NCBI GenBank assembly: GCA_016292745.1
Contig: JAEDFO010000086.1
Span: forward strand, 1 to 5,791
Reading direction: 5' to 3'
DNA from: Muribaculaceae bacterium
Lineage (GTDB): Bacteria > Bacteroidota > Bacteroidia > Bacteroidales > Muribaculaceae
DNA length: 5,791 nt
Numbering within the stretch: the first letter of the stretch is position 1; each line of letters begins with the position of its first letter. Below, one piece after another: positions 1 through 5,770 of this stretch. The translations under genes and the position numbers were made by a program. Under the pieces are notes generated by a model that ran no database searches, was not told where the DNA came from, and was given only the letters and a program-made list of their open reading frames with translations.

Positions 1-62
1 ACAGAGCTGATGAAGCGAAACAGTGGCTCAATACGCTCGAGAATCAAGAAACTAACATCTGA
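1..62 (+). CDS. 3' end of an unidentified upstream gene (partial)
   Basis: The third forward frame is open from the window edge to a TGA at 60-62 and reads RADEAKQWLNTLENQETNI. This looks like the polar, helical C-terminus of a soluble protein. The codons (GCG, CTC, CAG, GAG) resemble coding DNA, and AT-rich intergenic sequence starts right after the stop. Frame 1 is also open until a TAG at 64-66, so the frame choice is a judgement. Too little remains to name a family. The large gene at 169 has its own promoter, so the two are probably separate transcription units. Confidence 0.45.
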   Translation, partial: RADEAKQWLNTLENQETNI

Positions 63-104
63 ATAGAGCGATTCCGAATATTTATTACATTTTTTTATTC
101 TTCT

Positions 105-137
105 TTTGCTTAAGTTAATTCCTTTTTGCTATTTTTG
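105..137 (+). promoter_or_regulatory. Bacteroidota-type promoter for the large surface-protein gene
   Basis: TTTG at 105-108, a 21-base spacer, then TATTTTTG at 130-137. This matches the Bacteroidota primary-sigma consensus TTTG / TAnnTTTG in both boxes. Transcription would start near 143-145, leaving a leader of about 25 bases before the ATG at 169. The surrounding sequence (63-168) is AT-rich and non-coding. I see no hairpin plus T-tract that would terminate the upstream gene here. Confidence 0.7.
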
Positions 138-153
138 AGATTATATAAAAATC

Positions 154-158
154 AGGAG
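154..158 (+). promoter_or_regulatory. Ribosome binding site (AGGAG)
   Basis: AGGAG lies 10 bases before the ATG at 169. Clear Shine-Dalgarno motifs are the exception in this phylum, and the other genes in the window lack one. It fixes the start of the large gene, as does the signal peptide that begins at this ATG. Confidence 0.6.
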
Positions 159-168
159 TTAAATATTC

Positions 169-2877
169 ATGAGAAAGCATTTATTCTTCGCGTTTTTATT
201 ATCATTGATAATGAGCGCATTATCTGTTGAAGCAGCCGAGGTGACCGATGTAATTACTAATGCCGGAACCATAAACCAGATCCAGGAAACAACCCAATAT
301 ACCTCGTTTTCCGGCAAGTCGTTCACTTCGAGCGCTGTGTATGCAGGCAAGATAGCTGGTAAGAGCGGTACTATACAGATAAACAGAACTGAATCAAATA
401 ACATTGTCACCACTGCATCGGGCGGCACACTGAAGAAGATTAAGGTGGTTTGGAATACATCATTAACCACAGCCAACGCATTGGATGTGTATGCAAGCGA
501 CACTGCATATGACGTAGAGACAACTAAAAAACAAGGCACAGTGTTAGGTCAAATTGCATTTTCAGCTGCTGTTGAATCCGATGGCGAAAAATACACCGAA
601 TTCACTTTTCCTTCCGATGTCGCATATTCCTACTTTGCTCTGTTCGGGTCGGGTGGAGTAACGTATTCCGACCGCATTGAGGTAACTTGGGAAGAGACCG
701 TTACTTCTTTGCTGCCTGTGTTCAGCCCGGCTTTTGATACCACCGGCCCTGCCTTGACAGCAAATGACGACGGCACATACTCGCTCGTTTTGACTCCGGG
801 CGAAACATTCTCACTCTTGCCAACCACCGACAATGCTCCCGAAATAAGCTATAGCTCGTCAAACGAAAGTGTGGCTGCCATTGCCAACGGAACAGTTACG
901 GCCGGCAGCGAGGGTAGAGCAACAATCACCGGATCGTGGAACGAAGTGCCTGACACTTGGGCCCCAGGCTCGGTTACCATAAAGGTTCTTGTCAGTTCAA
1001 ATCCAGTGTATTACCTTGTGAAATCGGCTGATGAATTCGATGCCACCAAGAAATGCATACTTGTGGCTTTCAGCCCTAACTCATATGCCAAAGTGATGGG
1101 GCAACAACATGGACCATCAAACTATTATCGAGATGCCCTCGACATTGATATCGATGGCTCTGCAGTGCCAACTGAGCTGGATGTGGCGGTCGATGCCTCT
1201 GAATTTACTCTCGAAAAGATGCCTTCATCGTCAATCTCCTATAAGATGAACCTGGGCAATGCATATGTGAGCCTCGATGGCACAAGCACCCACCTTAAAC
1301 AGGTTGAAAAGGATTATGCCACTGCGCTCGACTTGTCGTTCGACGCCAATTACCGTGTTTCGTTGGCTGTTAATGGCTACAACCGTGCGTTGGGTTACAA
1401 CAACTCGGCAAACCCAACTCGTTTCGCCTCGTATGCCAAGGATAACCAGTATATTCAGGTGTATCTTTATCAAAAGCGATATGAGGAAGAAAAGCCGAGC
1501 GTTATCGTCGATTGGAATGGTATCGAACCCGGGGCCGAAGTTCCGTGCGAGCTGGTGTCGGATTTTGAGTTCCCATCGCTTACCGTTACTCCCGATGAGG
1601 CGGCCTCGTTGGTGCGCTATAGCAGTTCTAACGAATCGGTAGCTACCATCGACCCTATAACTGGCGAGATAACCAGGCTCGCAGTTGGCTCAACCACTAT
1701 CACTGCAGCCATAAGTGGCGATGCCACATATCCTGATACTGCCGATTCTTACATCCTCACCATTACCGATAGCCGTGAGGAAGTAACACTCGTGTTTGAT
1801 AGGTGGGATGTGTCATGCCCATTCCGTCTAGCTGATGAGTTCGTGTGGCCAACATTTAGTGCATTAGTTGATAACGAAGCCGACGATACGGCTCGGTATT
1901 TTGTGCGGTTCTACTCGAGTAATGAAGATGTGGTGGATGTAGATGAGGTTTATGGAGTACATGAAATTATGGGTCCCGGAGAGGCTGACATAATAGCCGA
2001 GATTCCTGCCGACTGCCCGCTGTATAAGACAGCCGGGCCGGTGAAATGCCATGTCACCATCACCCAGGTTGATGTAACCATGAGTTTCAGCCCTACATCG
2101 GTCGATGCTGAGGTGTTTGGCGAATTCAGTTTGCCGCAACTGACCATCGACCCCATTGATTTAGAGCTTATTGATGGAACAACCTACAGCTCAGGCAACA
2201 AAGATGTGGCTGAAGTTGATGAAACCACCGGCGAAGTCACTCTCTATAAGGCCGGAACTGTTGAAATCACGGCCTCGTTTGCCGGCAGCTATAATTTCAA
2301 GGCCGCTTCGGCTTCATATACTCTCAATGTTACTGACAAGCGCCCGACACCGCTAATCAGCTGGAGCTGCGGAACGGAGATGTCTCATGTACTGGCTGGG
2401 GCAGCATTCCAGTCGCCTACGGTCATGGTACAGGAAGACGAAGGCATCAACGTTGCCGATGTAATAAGCCTGCTCACCTACGATTCGTCAGACGAAAGCG
2501 TTGCTACTGTCGACGAAAATGGAAATGTGTCGGTTGTGTCGGAAGGAACGGCGGTAATAACAGCCGCAGTGCCACGCGGCGACCTCAATTATGCTCCCGT
2601 ATCGGCTTCGTTTACACTTGTCGTTGCCGCGACATTTCCTGATGAGTATCGTCTCACCCATGCCGGCGAGACATTCAGCGATGGCGACCTTATTATAATC
2701 GGTGCCGAGGACAAAACCAATTTCGTAGTCAAGACCGACTATTCTCTATCCCTTCTAGCATGGGACGACAGTAAGCAGAAGCTGAAGCTAAAGGCCGTGA
2801 AGAAGTCAAGGATATATAATCGCAAGATAAAAGTGAATGTCGTCAAATATATTCTGGCAAACCATAGTTGGGAATGA
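169..2877 (+). CDS. Exported multi-Big_2-repeat surface protein, probably 3'-truncated
   Basis: This 902-residue protein starts with a signal peptide: MRKH, a hydrophobic core to about residue 19, then VEA-A, with cleavage near 22/23. No lipobox cysteine is visible. Residues ~40-174 resemble the N-terminal beta-sandwich-like domain common in Bacteroidales surface proteins (AVYAG, IVTTASGG, KVVWN, ending IEVTW). Big_2-like (bacterial Ig-like) repeats follow at about 184-276, 445-534, 535-633, 634-723 and 724-821. Each carries a Y-S-S-x-N/D-x-S/D-V-type motif, with its Tyr at 228, 484, 582, 673 and 771. Between the first two repeats, residues ~278-441 form a domain beginning YYLVKSADEF and ending near YIQVYLYQK, a familiar Bacteroidales type of unknown function. 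A second copy appears to begin at ~825 (YRLTHAGETFSDGDLIIIG) but stops after ~35 residues, followed by a Lys/Arg-rich tail (869-902) unlike the acidic remainder. No type IX sorting domain is present. The likely role is adhesion or surface binding. No catalytic motif is recognisable. The reading frame and signal peptide are certain; the function is not. Confidence 0.85.
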   Translation: MRKHLFFAFLLSLIMSALSVEAAEVTDVITNAGTINQIQETTQYTSFSGKSFTSSAVYAGKIAGKSGTIQINRTESNNIVTTASGGTLKKIKVVWNTSLTTANALDVYASDTAYDVETTKKQGTVLGQIAFSAAVESDGEKYTEFTFPSDVAYSYFALFGSGGVTYSDRIEVTWEETVTSLLPVFSPAFDTTGPALTANDDGTYSLVLTPGETFSLLPTTDNAPEISYSSSNESVAAIANGTVTAGSEGRATITGSWNEVPDTWAPGSVTIKVLVSSNPVYYLVKSADEFDATKKCILVAFSPNSYAKVMGQQHGPSNYYRDALDIDIDGSAVPTELDVAVDASEFTLEKMPSSSISYKMNLGNAYVSLDGTSTHLKQVEKDYATALDLSFDANYRVSLAVNGYNRALGYNNSANPTRFASYAKDNQYIQVYLYQKRYEEEKPSVIVDWNGIEPGAEVPCELVSDFEFPSLTVTPDEAASLVRYSSSNESVATIDPITGEITRLAVGSTTITAAISGDATYPDTADSYILTITDSREEVTLVFDRWDVSCPFRLADEFVWPTFSALVDNEADDTARYFVRFYSSNEDVVDVDEVYGVHEIMGPGEADIIAEIPADCPLYKTAGPVKCHVTITQVDVTMSFSPTSVDAEVFGEFSLPQLTIDPIDLELIDGTTYSSGNKDVAEVDETTGEVTLYKAGTVEITASFAGSYNFKAASASYTLNVTDKRPTPLISWSCGTEMSHVLAGAAFQSPTVMVQEDEGINVADVISLLTYDSSDESVATVDENGNVSVVSEGTAVITAAVPRGDLNYAPVSASFTLVVAATFPDEYRLTHAGETFSDGDLIIIGAEDKTNFVVKTDYSLSLLAWDDSKQKLKLKAVKKSRIYNRKIKVNVVKYILANHSWE
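2632..2877 (+). other. Incomplete second copy of the ~165-residue domain, with aberrant C-terminal tail
   Basis: Residues 822-857 resemble the opening of the domain at 278-441 (aromatic-x-L-V/T, then GD-L-I-I-I-G). About 100 or more residues would be needed to complete it, but only ~45 remain. The last 34 residues contain 9 Lys and 2 Arg, a sharp change from the acidic Ser/Thr/Asp-rich repeats. The other two forward frames meet stop codons soon after ~2765, so a single simple frameshift does not restore a long continuation. A deletion or rearrangement near 2745-2875 is the simplest reading. Confidence 0.5.
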
Positions 2878-2892
2878 TGCACTTCATTCTCC
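2870..2892. terminator. Possible bidirectional hairpin between convergent genes
   Basis: GAATGA (2872-2877) is the exact reverse complement of TCATTC (2884-2889), with a 6-base loop. One G-T pair and one G-C pair can extend the stem outward. The TGA of the surface-protein gene lies in one arm and the TGA of the yjjB-like gene in the other. No run of Ts follows on either strand, so intrinsic termination would be weak. Confidence 0.3.
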
Positions 2893-3372
2893 TCTACTGA
2901 AGTTCTTGAATATTCGGGATGCAAATATTCCGACAAGGGCTCCTACAACCATAAAGAGGATGATGAGCATCGTCATGATGGCATTGTAGGCAAAGATGTT
3001 GAGATAGTGTTCAGACGGTGTTTCGGAAGAATTAAACTGCAAGTAGCTGACGAGAGCCTGGATTGTGCCGTATGCGTACATTCCAGGTATCATCGGCAAT
3101 AGGGCAGGAAATGCCAAAACCTCGTAGGGACATCGATAATGACGCGAGGCAAACGATGATATTATGCCTATGCAGATGCTTCCGGCAAAACCGGCAAGAA
3201 TGATGTTGATATGAAAGGATGAATTCATCATGGCAAAGCGGGTTGCATGACCTATGGCAGCGATGAGTCCGCACCAAGGCAGCAAACTGCGCGGGGTGTT
3301 GTTGATGCTTCCAAAACCTATTGCCGCCATACAGGCAAAGAGTCCATCGGTGAATAGTGTATTTATTTCCAT
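2884..3372 (-). CDS. yjjB: YjjB-type subunit of a split ThrE-family exporter (ThrE_2/DUF3815)
   Basis: This 162-residue polytopic membrane protein has hydrophobic segments near 5-23, 33-48, 55-73, 85-110 and 128-150. Family-typical stretches are AAIGFGSINNTPRSLLPWCG (18-35), IGHATRF (40-46) and FPALLPMIPGMYAY (88-101). From memory these align with E. coli YjjB (FNVPVRALRWC, IGHGSR, PMFPGISAY), and the length is close to the 157 residues of YjjB. The family pairs with a YjjP-type protein. Together they correspond to the two halves of Corynebacterium ThrE, a threonine/serine exporter; E. coli YjjPB is reported to export succinate. The substrate cannot be told from sequence. I chose the ATG at 3372-3370 because it gives the family N-terminus (MEINTLFTDGLF) and a 10-base overlap with the upstream stop. 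An ATG at 3402 would add ten residues that look non-native. The 3' end lies 6 bases from the convergent surface-protein gene. Confidence 0.9.
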   Translation of the reverse strand: MEINTLFTDGLFACMAAIGFGSINNTPRSLLPWCGLIAAIGHATRFAMMNSSFHINIILAGFAGSICIGIISSFASRHYRCPYEVLAFPALLPMIPGMYAYGTIQALVSYLQFNSSETPSEHYLNIFAYNAIMTMLIILFMVVGALVGIFASRIFKNFSRGE

Positions 3373-4151
3373 TGTATATTTAATGTGAGTAATGCAAGAC
3401 AAAGACCTAACGAAAGGCAGATGGTGGTAATGACAGCATCAGTCATCCTGCTTTGCGACACGACATAGTGGCCGTTGGTCATGTCGCTAATAGCATTGAT
3501 GAATCTTATTCCCGGTACGAGCCACAACACAGATGTTCCCAAGGCTGTCTGTGGAGTGCTTCCAAAATCAAAGATGAAACACGACGATCCGACAATAGCG
3601 GATATATATGCTGCCACAATGGTTGTGAATCTTATGTCCCAATGCCTTTCAAGCATATAGTTCTTATATACATTGCCGATGACAGTGGCGGCAAACACCA
3701 CTCCCATAGCATACCAGTCGCCATCAAACAGGCGGCAGAATGAGAGATTGGCCAATGCCGTAAGCATAATGACAATACATTTGTTCAGGCGTGGTTTCGA
3801 TGTGATGATTTTCATCTGTTCGCAAGCTGTCTCAAGGGAAATGTCGAGGAATGACAAGCGGCTCAACTCCGTGACTGTCTGCAGGTTTATGCCGTTTTTA
3901 TGTGTGTGGCCTACAAGACTGTAATTATGCCTATGGCTTGTGTCCCATACTGTCAATAATATGCGCGAGGGGAGTAGTGACAGGTCGGATATTATATCAT
4001 AGCGTTTGGATATGCGCTCCACACAATGCTCTATACGCGAAGTAGTGGCACCGGCAGACAACATGGCCGTGGCATACTCCTCTATAAACTTGCATACATT
4101 CTTTATTCTTGTATGCTCGTCAGCTGGTATGGCACATGGTTCAGTAGTCAT
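3363..4151 (-). CDS. yjjP: YjjP-type subunit of a split ThrE-family exporter (DUF1212)
   Basis: From the preferred start this is a 262-residue protein; E. coli YjjP is about 256. Residues 1-120 form a soluble domain containing KFIEEYATAMLSAGATTSRIE and GINLQTVTEL, which correspond to GLFLLQHGAES and GINMHVVTEV in YjjP as I recall it. The C-terminal half is membrane-embedded (about 124-140, 144-163, 173-195, 202-221, 236-257) and includes LSFCRLFDGDW (136-146) and LVPGIRFINAISDM (211-224), the ThrE-family signature. Together with the next gene it should form an inner-membrane exporter of a small amino acid or dicarboxylate. ATG codons at 4187, 4169, 4163, 4160 and 4151 are all in frame. I prefer 4151 because the family N-terminus is short and it gives an 11-base overlap with the preceding small gene, matching the overlap at the other end. 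A start at 4187 would add 12 Met/Thr-rich residues. No Shine-Dalgarno is visible, consistent with coupled translation. Confidence 0.9.
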   Translation of the reverse strand: MTTEPCAIPADEHTRIKNVCKFIEEYATAMLSAGATTSRIEHCVERISKRYDIISDLSLLPSRILLTVWDTSHRHNYSLVGHTHKNGINLQTVTELSRLSFLDISLETACEQMKIITSKPRLNKCIVIMLTALANLSFCRLFDGDWYAMGVVFAATVIGNVYKNYMLERHWDIRFTTIVAAYISAIVGSSCFIFDFGSTPQTALGTSVLWLVPGIRFINAISDMTNGHYVVSQSRMTDAVITTICLSLGLCLALLTLNIQWK

Positions 4152-4332
4152 ATTCGTCATCATAATCATATATTTTGTTGTCACCATACGAGATGATGTG
4201 CAATCGCTTGTTTATTTTCCAAGCCTTAACCAAGATTTTGACAACCGGCTTCAGAAGCACCGTTCCCAATGCAAGCGCCCATACGAGCCATGCGCATTGG
4301 CTTGCTGCAGTTTCATCAATAATGTATTCCAT
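4141..4332 (-). CDS. Small single-pass membrane protein leading the exporter operon
   Basis: This 63-residue ORF is not a family I recognise. Residues ~14-35 (AWLVWALALGTVLLKPVVKI) form one probable transmembrane helix. A basic segment follows (KAWKINKR, 36-43), then a very acidic, tyrosine-rich tail (IYDYDDEYDY, 54-63). The positive-inside rule suggests that the C-terminus is cytoplasmic. It is the first reading frame after a -7 box at 4381-4374 and would have a leader of about 35 bases. Its stop overlaps the preferred yjjP start by 11 bases, as expected for a translated, coupled first gene. Without it, yjjP would have an unusually long leader of more than 200 bases. AGAGAA, five bases before the ATG, is at best a weak ribosome binding site. 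It may be an exporter accessory subunit or simply a leader peptide setting yjjP translation. Confidence 0.55.
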   Translation of the reverse strand: MEYIIDETAASQCAWLVWALALGTVLLKPVVKILVKAWKINKRLHIISYGDNKIYDYDDEYDY

Positions 4333-4340
4333 AATTCTCT

Positions 4341-4356
4341 ATTACTTAATTACTTA
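4341..4356. repeat. Tandem 8-bp repeat ATTACTTA x2 in the operon leader
   Basis: ATTACTTA occurs twice without a gap, between the predicted transcription start and the ATG of the small membrane protein. On the transcript it reads TAAGTAAT twice. It may be an A/T-rich translation-enhancing leader or a slippage-prone element. No function can be assigned. Confidence 0.4.
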
Positions 4357-4373
4357 ATGATTTTTTTCGGGTG

Positions 4374-4381
4374 CAAAATTA
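4374..4381 (-). promoter_or_regulatory. Probable promoter -7 box of the exporter operon
   Basis: On the minus strand this reads TAATTTTG, a full match to the Bacteroidota -7 element TAnnTTTG. It lies about 42 bases before the small-protein ATG at 4332. No good TTTG is found 19-21 bases upstream (around 4401-4405). The promoter may therefore be weak and activator-dependent, which would suit control by the divergent LysR-type regulator. Confidence 0.5.
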
Positions 4382-4421
4382 CTGCAAATAATAATAAGCG
4401 GGAATATTTGCCTATTGATTG

Positions 4422-4477
4422 TTTCGATAATGGTTATTTATAGGTATTAATAATCATAATTGATAATATTATCGAAA
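4422..4477. promoter_or_regulatory. Candidate operator: inverted repeat and palindrome in the divergent spacer
   Basis: TTTCGATAAT (4422-4431) and ATTATCGAAA (4468-4477) are perfect 10-base inverted repeats 36 bases apart. The second arm overlaps a perfect 12-base palindrome, GATAATATTATC (4462-4473). The palindrome is centred about 64 bases before the predicted regulator transcription start, where LysR-type proteins usually bind. The first arm lies about 59 bases before the predicted exporter start. The palindrome centre does not give an exact T-N11-A, so the binding assignment is inferred from position and symmetry. The AT-richness of the region raises the chance of coincidence. Confidence 0.45.
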
Positions 4478-4493
4478 ATAATAATAGCAGACT

Positions 4494-4525
4494 ATTGTGC
4501 GTATGGTTTATTGGTTGTACTTTTG
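4494..4525 (+). promoter_or_regulatory. Bacteroidota-type promoter of the LysR regulator gene
   Basis: ATTG (4494-4497), a 20-base spacer and TACTTTTG (4518-4525) fit the -33/-7 consensus well. Transcription should begin near 4531, about 20 bases before the ATG at 4554. The promoter therefore excludes the upstream in-frame start codons at 4497 and 4503, which would precede the transcript. Confidence 0.65.
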
Positions 4526-4553
4526 CAGCGTTTTTATAAATGATACGATTAGA

Positions 4554-5459
4554 ATGGAATTAAGGCAACTGAAATATTTTGTAAACGTGGCTGAGACGAA
4601 TAGTTTCAGTGAGGCTTCAAGATTGCTCAACATCACGCAAAGCACACTGTCGCAGCAGATAAAGCAGTTGGAAAATGAGCTGGGAGTAATGCTCTTTGAG
4701 CGTTCTTCCCATCGCGTATGTCTTACAGATATTGGGGAGGCATTCCTTCCCGAGGTCAAACGCACACTGCATGCCGCGGATGTGTGTATAGACAGGATGA
4801 ACGATATCAAAGGCTTGAAGGCAGGCAGTCTTAACATCGGATCTACATTCTCCTTTATTCCGCTGCTCAAGGACACGGTGTTGCTCTTTATGAAAGAATA
4901 TCCCGACATCAAACTCAATATTCATTGTCATAATATGGAGACCTTGATACGAATGGTGAAAGACCGTGAACTTGATGTGGCATTGAGTTATAAACCTACA
5001 AGCATAAGTCCTGAGATAGAGTCGCACATATTGTTTGACAATCAGTTGGCTGTCGTGGTTTCCGAGCATCATCCTCTCGCTGGGGCAGAAAAGGTTAAGC
5101 TCGCCGACCTCAAGCGCTTTCCATTTGTAATGCCAGCCAAAGGACTTCAGGCCCGCAATGCTTTTGATCTTCTGACAAGAGGCTCGGAAAGCCAGTTTAA
5201 TGTAAGGTTGGAAATTAATGAAGTGAATGTCATCATCGACCTTGTAAGGTCGTCGAAGTTTCTTGTTACTGTTATCAGTCAGGCAGCGGTAAGTCATATT
5301 CCTGGCATCAAGGTCATCACCCTCGACCATCAAAACACGCAGATGGAGGGTTCGTTCCATATCCTCAAAGACAGTTATACCAAGCGCAGTACGAAGGAAT
5401 TCCTCAAGATGCTTTGCGAAAACAAATCCTATAACATCGCATTGCTTGACATGCTGTAA
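4554..5459 (+). CDS. LysR-type transcriptional regulator
   Basis: This 301-residue protein has the standard family length. The N-terminus MELRQLKYFVNVAE opens a winged helix-turn-helix; the HTH spans about 18-37 (SFSEASRLLNITQSTLSQ), followed by QLENELGVMLFER (38-50) and the wing LTDIGEAFLP (57-66). Residues ~92-295 form the periplasmic-binding-protein-like effector domain (SLNIGSTFSFIPLL, ELDVALSYKP, LFDNQLAVVVSEHHPLA). It is CynR-like in general style. There is no OxyR-type cysteine arrangement and the effector is unknown. The gene is divergent from the yjjP/yjjB operon across an AT-rich spacer with candidate operators, so it probably controls that operon and itself. I chose the ATG at 4554 because longer in-frame starts lie at or before the -7 box and add a hydrophobic stretch foreign to the family. 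No Shine-Dalgarno is visible, and no clear terminator follows the stop. Confidence 0.93.
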   Translation: MELRQLKYFVNVAETNSFSEASRLLNITQSTLSQQIKQLENELGVMLFERSSHRVCLTDIGEAFLPEVKRTLHAADVCIDRMNDIKGLKAGSLNIGSTFSFIPLLKDTVLLFMKEYPDIKLNIHCHNMETLIRMVKDRELDVALSYKPTSISPEIESHILFDNQLAVVVSEHHPLAGAEKVKLADLKRFPFVMPAKGLQARNAFDLLTRGSESQFNVRLEINEVNVIIDLVRSSKFLVTVISQAAVSHIPGIKVITLDHQNTQMEGSFHILKDSYTKRSTKEFLKMLCENKSYNIALLDML

Positions 5460-5669
5460 AAATCGTTGGTAAAATATTTGATGTGGGATTGCTTTGAACT
5501 TTTGCAAGTAAATGAAACACAGATGGAAACATATTTGATTGAAAAAAATGCCCCAACAATATAAAGATTGAGTTTGAATTGAAATTGGTGGTGATGAGAT
5601 TGCAAAAGTACTTGCTAAAGTACAGAACAGATTTACCACAATCCTAAACTACGCATGGTTTTGATATAG

Positions 5670-5762
5670 TTTTTGGCTAAAAATAGCAATTTTACGCCCT
5701 TGTTTTTGGGTTATGGTCGTATTTTTGGGAGTTTTTCGTTATTTTATGCCCATATTTTTGGG
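5670..5762 (+). repeat. TTTTTGG(G) repeat block upstream of the next gene
   Basis: TTTTTGGC occurs at 5670-5677, and TTTTTGGG at 5703-5710, 5722-5729 and 5755-5762. Start-to-start distances are 33, 19 and 33 bases. The last two copies share TATTTTTGGGA and a similar T-rich continuation, so 5720-5752 and 5753-5785 look like a degenerate ~33-base tandem duplication. It could be a repeated activator or repressor site, or a duplicated promoter region. Confidence 0.45.
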
Positions 5763-5770
5763 ATTTTTAT

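Noticed and set aside
1277..1642. 121-codon forward open frame inside the large gene
   Set aside because: It is embedded in another frame of the surface-protein gene, rich in Arg/Met/Thr as expected of a shadow, and has no promoter or start signal of its own.
2908..2930. GAATATT / AATATTC inverted repeat as a terminator
   Set aside because: The 7-bp AT-rich arms with a 9-base loop lie inside the yjjB coding region, with no T-run after them. This is likely chance.
2739..2936. 65-codon minus-strand frame crossing the convergent junction
   Set aside because: It spans the ends of two well-supported genes and reads as an Arg/Phe/Ser mixture. I considered it as a remnant of a gene lost in the truncation, but no family pattern is visible.
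4497..4553. Extended N-terminus for the LysR regulator starting at 4497 or 4503
   Set aside because: These starts lie in or before the predicted promoter, and the extra residues do not belong to the family's N-terminus, which begins at the ATG at 4554.
5523..5564. 13-codon ORF METYLIEKNAPTI after the LysR gene
   Set aside because: It is too short to distinguish from chance in AT-rich sequence, has no ribosome binding site, and only a poor promoter-like match (AACTTTTG at 5497-5504) lies upstream.
5498..5619. Near-inverted repeats TTTTGCAAGTA (5499-5509 region) and TACTTGCTAAA (5609-5619) as possible mobile-element ends
   Set aside because: Only 10 of 11 bases match, the ~100 bases between them encode nothing, and no target-site duplication is apparent.
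4617..5639. 340-codon open frame on the minus strand
   Set aside because: It lies antisense across nearly all of a convincing LysR gene. The product is Cys/His/Phe-rich with no family pattern, and only a -7-like box without a -33 box precedes it.
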